The position numbers were made by a program, and so were the translations under genes. A stretch of DNA of 5,262 nucleotides from Nitrospiraceae bacterium (lineage in GTDB: Bacteria > Nitrospirota > Thermodesulfovibrionia > Thermodesulfovibrionales > UBA1546): positions 1 through 5,262 of the forward strand of contig DOHC01000277.1 in the NCBI GenBank assembly GCA_003535475.1. Direction: 5' to 3'. The notes below the pieces were generated by a model. That model was not told the DNA's origin. It searched no databases and saw nothing but the letters and a program-made list of their open reading frames with translations. Below are positions 1-5,262 of this stretch, in pieces. Within the stretch, counting starts at the first letter, position 1. Each line of letters opens with the position of its first letter.

Positions 1-525
1 CTTCTTTTAATGATGTTCTTCGGGGTATATCTCGGCTGGCTTCCGATTTCCGGCCTGAAATCTCTGAATTATGATTCACTGCCTTTGCTCGGCAAGATAT
101 GGGACAGAGCCAGTCATCTTGTAATCCCTGTTTTTATCTCTGCATTCGGAGGCCTTGCAGCGGATTCAAGATTCATGAGGAGCAGTATGCTTGAAGTTGT
201 AAGGCAGGATTATGTGACTGTTGCGCGGGCAAAAGGACTGCCTGAGAAAAAGGTTATCTACAAACATGCGCTCAGGAATGCCCTGCTTCCGCTTATTACT
301 TTGATTGGTTTATCTGTGCCCGGACTGATAGGCGGAAGCGTAATTTTAGAGAGTGTTTTTGGCATTCCGGGCATGGGGCAGTTGTTTTTCATGAGTGTTA
401 TGACAAGGGATTATCCGATGGTAATGTGTATTCTAACAATCGGAGGCATGCTGACACTATTAGGGAATCTGCTTGCTGATATCGGTTATATGCTTGCGGA
501 TCCGAGGATAAGGGCAAAGCAATGA
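1..525 (+). CDS. dppB: Peptide ABC transporter permease, DppB/OppB type (3' part)
   Basis: This is the C-terminal 174 residues of an inner-membrane permease of a dipeptide/oligopeptide ABC importer; the reading frame is open to the window edge, so the start lies upstream. The cytoplasmic EAA loop that contacts the ATPase is clear ([20 protein letters not shown], bases about 223-282). It is followed by the family-typical run [18 protein letters not shown] and a late RDYPMV motif, with hydrophobic membrane segments before and after. A full-length DppB is usually about 300-340 residues, so a little over half is present. It ends with TGA at 523-525, overlapping the next gene's ATG, which indicates translational coupling and a heterodimeric partner. 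The family is certain. The exact substrate (dipeptide, oligopeptide, nickel or other) cannot be read from this fragment, so the symbol is generic. Confidence 0.93.
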   Translation, partial: LLLMMFFGVYLGWLPISGLKSLNYDSLPLLGKIWDRASHLVIPVFISAFGGLAADSRFMRSSMLEVVRQDYVTVARAKGLPEKKVIYKHALRNALLPLITLIGLSVPGLIGGSVILESVFGIPGMGQLFFMSVMTRDYPMVMCILTIGGMLTLLGNLLADIGYMLADPRIRAKQ

Positions 526-1448
526 AAGGGCATTCTTTAAGAAATGTTTTCTGGAGGAGGTTCAGGAAAAACAGGCTTGCAGCAGCCGGAGGGGTTGTTG
601 TGGTTCTGATGTTTTTTGTCGCTGTTTTTGCGCCTTTTATATCTCCGCATAAACCTGACGACATTGACAGAAAACATGTGCTTGAATCTCCAAGCCTAAA
701 ACATCCGTTGGGCACAGATGATCTTGGCAGAGATGTATTGAGCAGGATGATTTTGGGGTCGCGAATATCATTGTCTGTGGGTTTTGTTTCTGTAGGCATA
801 GCAACACTTATAGGCATTTTTTTAGGTGCGATCGCAGGATATTATGGCGGGTGGGTTGACAGCATAATCATGAGATTCATTGACATAATGCTCACAATCC
901 CAACATTTTTTCTCATCCTTGCTGTCATTGCGTTTATCGACCCTAACATCTGGAGTTCTTCTGCGATCCCAAGCTGGATAAGGGAAAGCTTAAGGGTAAT
1001 ACTCATTGACCCTAATATCATGAATATTATGATAGTGATTGGACTTACGTCTTGGATGGGCGTGGCGCGGCTTGTAAGGGCAGAAGTCCTTTCATTGAAA
1101 GAAAGGGAATTTGTCCTTGCAGCAAGAGCGTTAGGAACAGGGGATATGAATATCATCTTCAGACATATAATGATAAACAGCTTGGCTCCTGTGTTTGTCT
1201 CTGCTGTGCTTGGAATAGCAGGCGCTGTGCTTGTGGAATCTGCTCTCAGTTTCCTCGGTATAGGCGTTCAGCCTCCGGCGCCAAGCTGGGGCAATATCCT
1301 TACATTGGGAAAAGACAACATAGAAATTGCATGGTGGCTTTCTGTTTTTCCGGGGCTTGCCATACTGGTTACCGTCCTGAGCTATAATCTCGTAGGCGAG
1401 GGCCTGAGGGATGCACTTGACCCAAGGCTATGGGATATGGAAATATAG
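522..1448 (+). CDS. dppC: Peptide ABC transporter permease, DppC/OppC type
   Basis: This complete 308-residue protein is the second membrane permease of the dipeptide/oligopeptide importer, pairing with the DppB-like product upstream. A basic N-terminus (residues 7-18) precedes a membrane helix at about 19-40. The hallmark periplasmic motif [11 protein letters not shown] is at 61-71. Further helices lie near 82-106, 117-139, 165-183, 221-240 and 270-291. The EAA loop is at about 199-222 ([17 protein letters not shown]), followed by SFLGIG at 243-248 and PPAPSWG at 251-257, all standard for the family. A hydrophilic stretch at about 140-165 separates two helices and makes the protein slightly longer than the shortest relatives. 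The ATG overlaps the upstream stop as ATGA, and AAGGG at 510-514 is a modest ribosome site. The solute-binding protein and ATPases are not in the window; leuD follows directly. Family very sure, substrate unknown. Confidence 0.95.
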   Translation: MKGHSLRNVFWRRFRKNRLAAAGGVVVVLMFFVAVFAPFISPHKPDDIDRKHVLESPSLKHPLGTDDLGRDVLSRMILGSRISLSVGFVSVGIATLIGIFLGAIAGYYGGWVDSIIMRFIDIMLTIPTFFLILAVIAFIDPNIWSSSAIPSWIRESLRVILIDPNIMNIMIVIGLTSWMGVARLVRAEVLSLKEREFVLAARALGTGDMNIIFRHIMINSLAPVFVSAVLGIAGAVLVESALSFLGIGVQPPAPSWGNILTLGKDNIEIAWWLSVFPGLAILVTVLSYNLVGEGLRDALDPRLWDMEI

Positions 1449-1452
1449 ATGC

Positions 1453-1953
1453 ATGATAATTAAGGGGAAAAACTGGAAGTTCGGCAATGATGTTGATACT
1501 GATGCAATTATCCCAGCGCGGTATCTCAACACATCCGACCCCGCAGAACTTGCAAAGCATATAATGGAGGATGCCGACAAGAACTTTCCGAACAAGGCAA
1601 AAACAGGAGATGTTATTGTTGCCGGCAAGAATTTCGGGTGCGGTTCATCAAGAGAGCATGCGCCGATTGCAATTAAGGCAGCAGGCATTCAGGCTGTTAT
1701 AGCAAAGAGCTTTGCAAGGATATTCTATAGAAACTCTTTCAATATCGGGCTTCCAATCTTTGAATCTGAAGAGGCGTCTGAAAAGATAAAAGAGGGCGAT
1801 GAGATAGAGATAGATGCAGACAAAGGGCTGATAAGAAATATTACCAGCGGCGAATCATATAAGGCTAACCCGATCCCTCCATTCATGCAGGAGCTGATTG
1901 CATCTGGCGGGCTTGTGGAGTGGACGAAGAAGAAACTCGCAGCCAAAAGTTAG
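1453..1953 (+). CDS. leuD: 3-isopropylmalate dehydratase small subunit (LeuD)
   Basis: The product is 166 residues, the usual size of the short bacterial/archaeal LeuD. With LeuC it forms isopropylmalate isomerase, a [4Fe-4S] enzyme of the cytoplasm that interconverts 2- and 3-isopropylmalate in leucine synthesis. The swivelling-domain signatures are present: [18 protein letters not shown] at residues 10-27, [10 protein letters not shown] at 62-71 and the [18 protein letters not shown] block after it. The ATG at 1453 is preferred over the in-frame start at 1411, because the upstream option would add 14 residues encoded inside dppC and homologues begin near MIIKGK. The start lies 4 bases after the dppC stop, so the gene is probably co-transcribed with the transporter, although no strong ribosome site is seen. 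LeuC is not in the window. Homoaconitase or methylmalate/citraconate isomerase small subunits share this fold and cannot be fully excluded. Confidence 0.93.
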   Translation: MIIKGKNWKFGNDVDTDAIIPARYLNTSDPAELAKHIMEDADKNFPNKAKTGDVIVAGKNFGCGSSREHAPIAIKAAGIQAVIAKSFARIFYRNSFNIGLPIFESEEASEKIKEGDEIEIDADKGLIRNITSGESYKANPIPPFMQELIASGGLVEWTKKKLAAKS

Positions 1954-2038
1954 CCCACAAAAACTTTCCACGGAAACTTCCAAACTTTTCATCAAATACA
2001 TTTCTGTTTACGCAAGTTTCGGCTAAGACAACTTTCAA

Positions 2039-2073
2039 GCTGAAAAATTCAGGCGGTTTAGTATAAAATGTGT
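2039..2073 (+). promoter_or_regulatory. Repeated promoter-like element, copy 1
   Basis: CTGAAA (2040-2045) and TATAAA (2062-2067), separated by 16 bases, form a plausible sigma-70 -35/-10 pair just upstream of the DUF4258 gene. The expected transcript start is near 2074, only a few bases before the ATG at 2079. The same element recurs at 2632-2666 with 30 of 35 positions identical; the blocks GCTGAAAAATT and TTTAGTATAAAATGTGT are perfectly kept. A small palindrome, CTGAA-AAA-TTCAG (2040-2052), overlaps the -35 in this copy only and could be an operator. Promoter function is inferred. Confidence 0.55.
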
Positions 2074-2078
2074 TTGCA

Positions 2079-2345
2079 ATGAAACCAATAAGGTTGTCAG
2101 AACATGCAAAAGAACAGCTTCTTTTCAGGGGGAGCACTGAAGAAGAAGTCGTTGAGACGATCAGGACATCCCCATGGCAACCAGCAGAACTGGGAAGACT
2201 TGAAAGCAGAAAAAATTTTATCTTTGAAAAAGAATGGAATAAGAAGTATTATAAAGTAAAGCAGGTCAGGCCGATCTTCATTGAAGAGGACACGGAGATT
2301 GTTGTTGTAACAGTATATGCCTATTTCTTTGAGAAGGAGGGGTAA
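2079..2345 (+). CDS. DUF4258-like small protein (possible toxin-like partner)
   Basis: This 88-residue soluble protein resembles the DUF4258 family. It begins with the typical LSEHAKEQLLFRG pattern (His9, Arg17-Gly18), continues with a short helix (STEEEVVETI) and then alternating strands, among them FIFEKEWNKKYYKVKQVRP and the strand TEIVVVTVYAYF. DUF4258 proteins are commonly encoded beside a DUF2283 protein and the pair is often suspected to be a toxin-antitoxin module; activity has not been shown here. The ATG at 2079 is chosen over the in-frame GTG at 2070 because that GTG falls at the edge of the promoter-like -10 element, upstream of the likely transcript start. No Shine-Dalgarno is visible, so translation may be nearly leaderless. 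The stop is followed after 2 bases by the DUF2283 gene. Family assignment is by remembered motif similarity. Confidence 0.75.
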   Translation: MKPIRLSEHAKEQLLFRGSTEEEVVETIRTSPWQPAELGRLESRKNFIFEKEWNKKYYKVKQVRPIFIEEDTEIVVVTVYAYFFEKEG

Positions 2346-2347
2346 GA

Positions 2348-2560
2348 ATGAGAATAACATATGATTCAGAGGTAGATGCCTTATACATCCGTTTCATAGA
2401 AACGACAGTAACAACAAAACATGTTGCTGAAGGGATTGCAGTGGATTACGATGCCGAAGGCAAAATAGCAGGCATTGAAATCTTAGATGCGGTGAAGCGT
2501 TTTGGCACGAAGGACGTGTTTAAGAAAGTCACACTCGAAGACCTCGCATTACAGCACTAA
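2348..2560 (+). CDS. DUF2283 domain protein
   Basis: This is a 70-residue protein covering a whole DUF2283 domain. The family signature is plain: an N-terminal ITYDSEVDALYIRF strand pair, then GIAVDYDAEGKIAGIEILDA near residues 29-48, followed by a short helical tail. It is small, acidic and soluble with no membrane segment. Translation is supported by an excellent ribosome site, GGAGGGG at 2336-2342, 5 bases before the ATG and inside the end of the DUF4258 gene. The 2-base gap makes the two genes a tight operon. DUF2283 proteins have no established biochemical function; in this pairing the protein could be the antitoxin-like partner, which is inference from gene arrangement. No terminator hairpin follows the stop. 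Confidence 0.85.
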   Translation: MRITYDSEVDALYIRFIETTVTTKHVAEGIAVDYDAEGKIAGIEILDAVKRFGTKDVFKKVTLEDLALQH

Positions 2561-2631
2561 AACTGAAATCGTTCTTTCTCTGACTTTTGCACTCCGCGCA
2601 TCCGCTTTCCACCTTTCTCCGCTATGACAGG

Positions 2632-2666
2632 GCTGAAAAATTACGCCAATTTAGTATAAAATGTGT
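2632..2666 (+). promoter_or_regulatory. Repeated promoter-like element, copy 2
   Basis: This is the second copy of the element at 2039-2073, offset by 593 bases. CTGAAA (2633-2638) and TATAAA (2655-2660) keep the same 16-base spacing. The right arm of the palindrome seen in copy 1 is absent here (TTACGCC replaces TTCAGGC). It lies upstream of the tiny ORF at 2678 and the TumE-like module, and may drive them. The mismatches fall in the spacer, as expected of a preserved promoter, but recent duplication explains the match equally well. Confidence 0.5.
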
Positions 2667-2677
2667 CTTAAGAACAC

Positions 2678-2782
2678 ATGGCTATATCCTCTAAAAAAAC
2701 ACAGCCGAATTTGTTTAAAGACCTCTGGATAACCTCAGGAATCTTTTCTGTAAAATCATCTTATGTGCTAAAATACGCATAG
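2678..2782 (+). pseudogene. Tiny ORF, possible N-terminal fossil of a restriction-modification gene
   Basis: An ATG-to-TAG frame of 34 codons reads MAISSKKTQPNLFKDL, then WITSGIFS, then a tail VKSSYVLKYA. The middle peptide recurs in the tiny ORF at 3468. From memory it resembles the conserved N-terminus of some type II restriction-modification enzymes (a pattern like LWITSGVFSxHYL). It starts about 11 bases after the expected transcript start of the promoter-like element at 2632-2666, with no ribosome site. It could also be a short leader peptide, or a chance frame across a repeat. No coding function is claimed. Confidence 0.35.
2724..2748. repeat. 25-bp direct repeat, left copy
   Basis: TCTGGATAACCTCAGG, one variable base (A here, C in the partner), then ATCTTTTC. 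The partner copy is at 3490-3514, in the same orientation, with 24 of 25 bases identical. The two copies flank the coiled-coil/TumE-like gene pair. In the forward frame both copies encode WITSGIFS, so the repeat may be conserved coding sequence and not a recombination site. Confidence 0.8.
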
Positions 2783-2811
2783 AGAAGGCTTAATAGAAAG
2801 GGGTGAGGAAA

Positions 2812-3087
2812 ATGACAAAATTAGTTGTTGAAACAGACAATGATTGGACAAAAAAGAAGATAGAGGGCGCTATACATACGGAAACCGATTTGCTCAGAAA
2901 GGCAGTCCAGAGAACTCAGTCTAAATTGCAGGAATTTGAGAATAAATACGGAAAATTCGACAGAGATTCCCTCTATGGCAAGGTAAACGATATGGAGCTT
3001 GTCGAATGGGAAGGCGAACTTGAGACACTGAAAAGATTAAAGGCAAACTTGAAGTCTCTTGAGGAAATAACTTTTGAATATAAGTGA
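2812..3087 (+). CDS. Small coiled-coil protein, probable partner of TumE-like gene
   Basis: This 91-residue, highly charged protein has no membrane segment and no recognised catalytic motif. Residues from about 15 to 48 (helix rich in K, E, Q and L, including LLRKAVQRTQSKLQEFENKYG) and about 62-86 (ELETLKRLKANLKSLEE) look like two long amphipathic helices, perhaps a helical hairpin. The ATG at 2812 is preferred to the in-frame GTG at 2803, since the purine-rich GGGGTGAGG at 2800-2808 then serves as the ribosome site. Its 3' end overlaps the next gene by 14 bases, implying coupled translation. Proteins of this size and shape are often found directly before DUF6516/TumE genes, so an antitoxin or chaperone-like role is a reasonable inference, not shown by sequence. 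A weak TAAAAT -10-like box lies at 2769-2774. Confidence 0.75.
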   Translation: MTKLVVETDNDWTKKKIEGAIHTETDLLRKAVQRTQSKLQEFENKYGKFDRDSLYGKVNDMELVEWEGELETLKRLKANLKSLEEITFEYK

Positions 3088-3466
3088 TTATATTGCAGAA
3101 TTAGAAGCTCTCATTAATTCCTCCCAAATAGTATCTTCATACAATTTAACCATTGACCGCAAAACAGCAGATATTGCCTTTGTCTCAGGGAAGATTGACT
3201 TCAGGGACGGGACAATACTTGACTATAAAGAGTTCGTTGAAGAATCCGAAGGCCGCATAGAAAAATATAAATATGGCTATAATTACCGTAAAGGGTCGGA
3301 TAGTATTTTCAGATATGATAATGCCCCTGACCCCAGCGCAAAAGATATAAAAACATTTCCATACCACAAGCATCTTAAGGATGGCACCATTGCTGAGTCC
3401 GGACAGGTCATGTTCTCCGATGTCATTAACGAGATAGAAGAACTTTTTATCCCGGATAATGGATAA
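3074..3466 (+). CDS. DUF6516 / TumE-family toxin-like protein
   Basis: The product is 130 residues with a mixed alpha/beta look. It matches the DUF6516 family, annotated in databases as the TumE toxin component. The telling features are a strand GKIDFRDGTILDYKEF (residues 39-54), the KYGYNYR strand, and the family signature RYDNAP (80-85) followed by FPYHKHLKDG (95-104), with His98 and His100 as likely functional residues. Length fits the family. The start is a TTG at 3074: an in-frame TAA at 3068 rules out anything further upstream, and no alternative Met follows for most of the protein. GAGG at 3061-3064 gives a usable ribosome site. It overlaps the coiled-coil gene by 14 bases. The pair reads as a toxin-antitoxin-like operon; toxicity and mechanism are inferred from family naming only. 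Confidence 0.8.
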   Translation: MNISDYIAELEALINSSQIVSSYNLTIDRKTADIAFVSGKIDFRDGTILDYKEFVEESEGRIEKYKYGYNYRKGSDSIFRYDNAPDPSAKDIKTFPYHKHLKDGTIAESGQVMFSDVINEIEELFIPDNG

Positions 3467-3467
3467 A

Positions 3468-3596
3468 ATGAAAACACCGGCTGAAAATTTCTGGATAACC
3501 TCAGGCATCTTTTCAAGCCATTATCTTTTGGGATGTAACCGAACCTTGAATTCCTTGAAAAATTCCAGTAACCCTGATACCTTATTGCATGGCTAA
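3468..3596 (+). pseudogene. Tiny ORF with WITSGIFSSHYLL, probable restriction-modification remnant
   Basis: This 42-codon frame starts 1 base after the TumE-like stop and ends overlapping the next gene's start by 8 bases. Its first 21 residues (MKTPAENF, WITSGIFS, SHYLL) resemble the N-terminus of certain type II restriction-modification enzymes, where SHYLL is normally followed by ERLP and a long protein. Here the similarity stops after SHYLL and the rest (GCNRTLNSLKN and onward) is unrecognised. The best reading is a decayed or deleted N-terminal fragment. A real small protein, translated by coupling from the TumE-like gene, cannot be excluded. The family resemblance is from memory and unverified. 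Confidence 0.4.
3490..3514. repeat. 25-bp direct repeat, right copy
   Basis: This is the partner of 2724-2748, lying 766 bases downstream in the same orientation. It differs only at 3506 (C in place of A). Similarity does not extend as a clean match on either side, although both downstream flanks can encode a Ser-(His)-Tyr-x-Leu pattern (SSYVL and SSHYLL). That is consistent with a shared coding ancestor. Confidence 0.8.
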
Positions 3597-5199
3597 TATT
3601 AAAACCAACGAGCGCGAATTAGCCGGAAAAATCGCCCAGTGGTTTAACGAGCATATCCAAAGAAACAACTTTCCTTTTACTTCTGCATCAAATGAGGCAG
3701 GCATCAAGGTTGATTCCAAAACTTATTTCGGCGATATAGTCATATGGGAAAACAGAGAAACAAACAAGGCATATTCCTATCTTGAGTTAAAACCTCCCTT
3801 TGGCGCTGCTGAAGATTTGGAAAGGTTTCGTAAAAAAGCGGTTGAACTTGGCGTTGAGATTGCTTACACTTGGAACTTTCAGACTCTTAATGCCTATAAA
3901 GTTGAAAATAATACGTTAACCCCTCTTGATACCGAAACTCACGGTGTCCTGACAAATATAAACGATTGGAAACGTGGCGATGTTCAGGCAGACATTAAAG
4001 CCTATATTCACAAGATATGCGAGGAGCTATTAAGTATCAGCGAAAAAGGCAGATTCAGAAAATTCACTCCTGAGAAACATTATTTCATAAACTTCATCAG
4101 AAAAACGGTCAATGACCTGATTCCAATTTTTGATAAATTTATAAAGCATGAGCACAGGAAGAAAATTAATAAGGATAAGATAAACAAGCATGTAACTGAA
4201 CAGGGAATTACCTATCCATCCGATGAGGAGTTCTATAAACTGATTGCCAGCCAGCGAGTTTATGGATTAATCACAAAGATAATTTTTTACCTTACGATCA
4301 AAAGATATTTTAATGATTTGCCAGCCTTTCAAGATGAAGATGAGAAAGACATTAATAAAATTCTTGAAACAGCATTCGCCAAAGCCAGCGATAAAGACTG
4401 GCAGGCTGTGTTTGTTAAAAGTCCCATAGAAGAATTAGGAATTCCTGAAGAATCTTTTCCTTATCTGCAAGAGCTTTTTTCTCATCTTAAAATATACAAT
4501 TTCGGTGCGCTACCCGAAGATGTTATCGGCGAACTCTTTGAGGAGATAATCGACCCTGAAAAGAGACATCTCTTAGGGCAGTATTTCACAAGAGAGGATT
4601 TAGTTGATTTAATTATAGGAACTGTTGTTGATGATGCTGAAAAATATTACGCAGACCCTACGTGCGGCTCAGGCACTTTTCTGATTCGTCTTTATAGCAG
4701 ACTGAAATACTTAAACCCGAAACTTAAACATGAAGATATTCTTGAGAAAATATGGGGAATAGATATTGGGCAGTTCCCCGCAGAGCTTTCCACAATTAAT
4801 CTCTTCAGGCAGGATGTCTCGAACTTTGAGAATTTTCCGAGAGTCGTCAATAAAAACATTTTTGATGTGAGGCGAGGCGCTACCTTTCCCTTCCCCCCTC
4901 CGAATGCGGGCAAAAACTATAGAAAAATTAACATTCAAATTCCTGAATTCTATGGATTGATTGGCAATTTCCCTTTTATCAGGCAGGAATTGATTGAAAA
5001 GAAGGTTCCGGGCGTTAAGAAAAAATTGGCCAAGCTGCTTGCTGAAGAATATATATTCACTTATCCCAAACTGTTTGACTTTAAAAAGATCCCATTAACC
5101 CATGTGGAGGAATTAAACCGGAAATCAAAAGAGGAACAAGTGAGGTCTGATGTCAATAGTGGACACCAAATTACTCATGCCGCAATCTTTTTTTCATAG
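3589..5199 (+). pseudogene. Type IIG-like restriction-modification gene, truncated by an IS element
   Basis: The frame encodes 536 residues of a combined endonuclease/adenine-N6 methyltransferase. Residues 1-100 carry a PD-(D/E)XK-like site: Asp49 in YFGDIVIW, then Glu66-x-Lys68 in YLELK. A helical linker of about 130-320 leads into the methyltransferase: LLGQYFTREDLV at 328-339, SAM-binding motif I DPTCGSGTFL at 356-365, GIDIGQFPAEL at 390-400, and the motif IV region IGNFPFIRQELIEKK from 458. Motif IV reads NFPF (460-463), where NPPF or NPPY is expected. Relatives are usually around 1000 residues, with later methylase motifs and a C-terminal target-recognition domain; these are missing. The final residues from about 518 are encoded by the end of an IS3-family element, so the native frame is cut. 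No ribosome site precedes the ATG at 3589. The defence role is probably lost. Confidence 0.88.
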
Positions 5200-5262
5200 A
5201 ACTGTTTTTCATAAGCAGCGGGAGATAGATACCCCAGCCGTTTCTGCTTTCTCTGTCGGTTG
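5141..5262 (-). mobile_element. IS3-family insertion sequence, one end (runs off window)
   Basis: The terminal stretch contains AATAGTGGACACC at 5155-5167, the core seen in terminal inverted repeats of the IS3 subgroup, followed by the 3' end of an IS3-type transposase on the minus strand. The exact tip is uncertain. TG dinucleotides at 5141, 5148 and 5151 are all possible; 5141 is favoured because in IS3 itself the same core starts 14 bases from the tip. The other end and the target duplication lie outside. The element interrupts the restriction-modification gene. Confidence 0.85.
5175..5262 (-). CDS. IS3-family transposase OrfB, C-terminal end (partial)
   Basis: Reading the minus strand into the window gives 28 residues ending in a TGA (complement of 5175-5177): NRQRKQKRLGYLSPAAYE, then KQFYEKKIAA. 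The pattern N-x-x-R-x-x-x-x-LGYLSPAAYE is the classic C-terminus of the DDE (rve-domain) transposase OrfB of IS3 elements, just after the catalytic Glu region. The rest of the gene, including the catalytic residues and the orfA/orfB frameshift, is beyond the window edge, so intactness cannot be judged. The stop lies 34 bases inside the favoured element tip, as usual for IS3 elements. Confidence 0.9.
   Translation of the reverse strand, partial: NRQRKQKRLGYLSPAAYEKQFYEKKIAA

Noticed and set aside
398..1387. Frames of 104-139 residues overlapping the two permeases (both strands)
   Set aside because: They are shadows of well-supported permease coding sequence with no recognisable domains or ribosome sites.
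1411..1452. Longer LeuD start at 1411 adding 14 residues
   Set aside because: The extension lies wholly inside the dppC coding sequence, and LeuD homologues begin around MIIKGK at 1453.
1954..2038. Intrinsic terminator after leuD
   Set aside because: The only hairpins are 4-5 bp stems with no following T-run, too weak to call.
2070..2078. GTG start for the DUF4258 gene
   Set aside because: It sits at the edge of the promoter-like -10 element, upstream of the probable transcript start, and the domain begins right after ATG 2079.
2745..2774. Separate sigma-70 promoter for the coiled-coil gene using TAAAAT at 2769-2774
   Set aside because: The -10-like box is acceptable but no convincing -35 lies 16-18 bases upstream, so it is mentioned only in the gene entry.
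3185..3516. Minus-strand frames of 107 and 77 residues opposite the TumE-like gene
   Set aside because: They are antisense to a recognised gene, have no family features, and one merely reads the 25-bp repeat backwards as MPEVIQK.
4692..4938. Minus-strand frames inside the methyltransferase
   Set aside because: They overlap motif-bearing methyltransferase coding sequence and show no domain of their own.
5141..5199. Residues about 518-536 as a native C-terminus of the restriction-modification protein
   Set aside because: The bases match an IS3-type terminal repeat and overlap the transposase 3' end on the other strand.

Overview
The window is 5.26 kb of bacterial DNA with moderate to low G+C. 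It most resembles an anaerobic or thermophilic-lineage bacterium of the Nitrospirota or Desulfobacterota kind. That placement rests only on the look of the permease and LeuD proteins and on codon use, so it is tentative.

Layout. Bases 1-1953 are an ordinary metabolic operon end: the 3' part of a DppB/OppB-type peptide-transporter permease, a complete DppC/OppC-type permease joined to it by an ATGA overlap, and 4 bases further on leuD (3-isopropylmalate dehydratase small subunit). Bases 1954-5262 are accessory DNA that looks richer in A+T. It holds a DUF4258/DUF2283 gene pair (2079-2560), a second two-gene module made of a coiled-coil protein and a DUF6516/TumE-like protein (2812-3466), a type IIG-like restriction-modification gene (3589 onward), and the 3' end of an IS3-family insertion sequence that interrupts that gene at about 5141-5151 and runs off the window.

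How the pieces relate. The first half is transport and leucine biosynthesis. The second half looks like a small defence or addiction island: two toxin-antitoxin-like cassettes next to a broken restriction-modification gene. Each cassette is bracketed by its own direct repeat. A promoter-like repeat (30 of 35 bases identical) lies at 2039-2073 and 2632-2666 around the DUF4258/DUF2283 pair. A 25-base repeat with one mismatch lies at 2724-2748 and 3490-3514 around the TumE-like pair. The second repeat encodes the same peptide, WITSGIFS, inside two tiny ORFs. These resemble the N-terminus of another type II restriction-modification family, so they may be fossils of such genes.

The restriction-modification gene keeps an N-terminal PD-(D/E)XK-like nuclease site and methyltransferase motif I, but its motif IV reads NFPF instead of the usual NPPF/NPPY. 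Its C-terminal half is replaced by sequence from the insertion sequence, so it is probably non-functional. No tRNA, rRNA, CRISPR array or convincing intrinsic terminator was seen, and no gene-free stretch exceeds about 250 bases.
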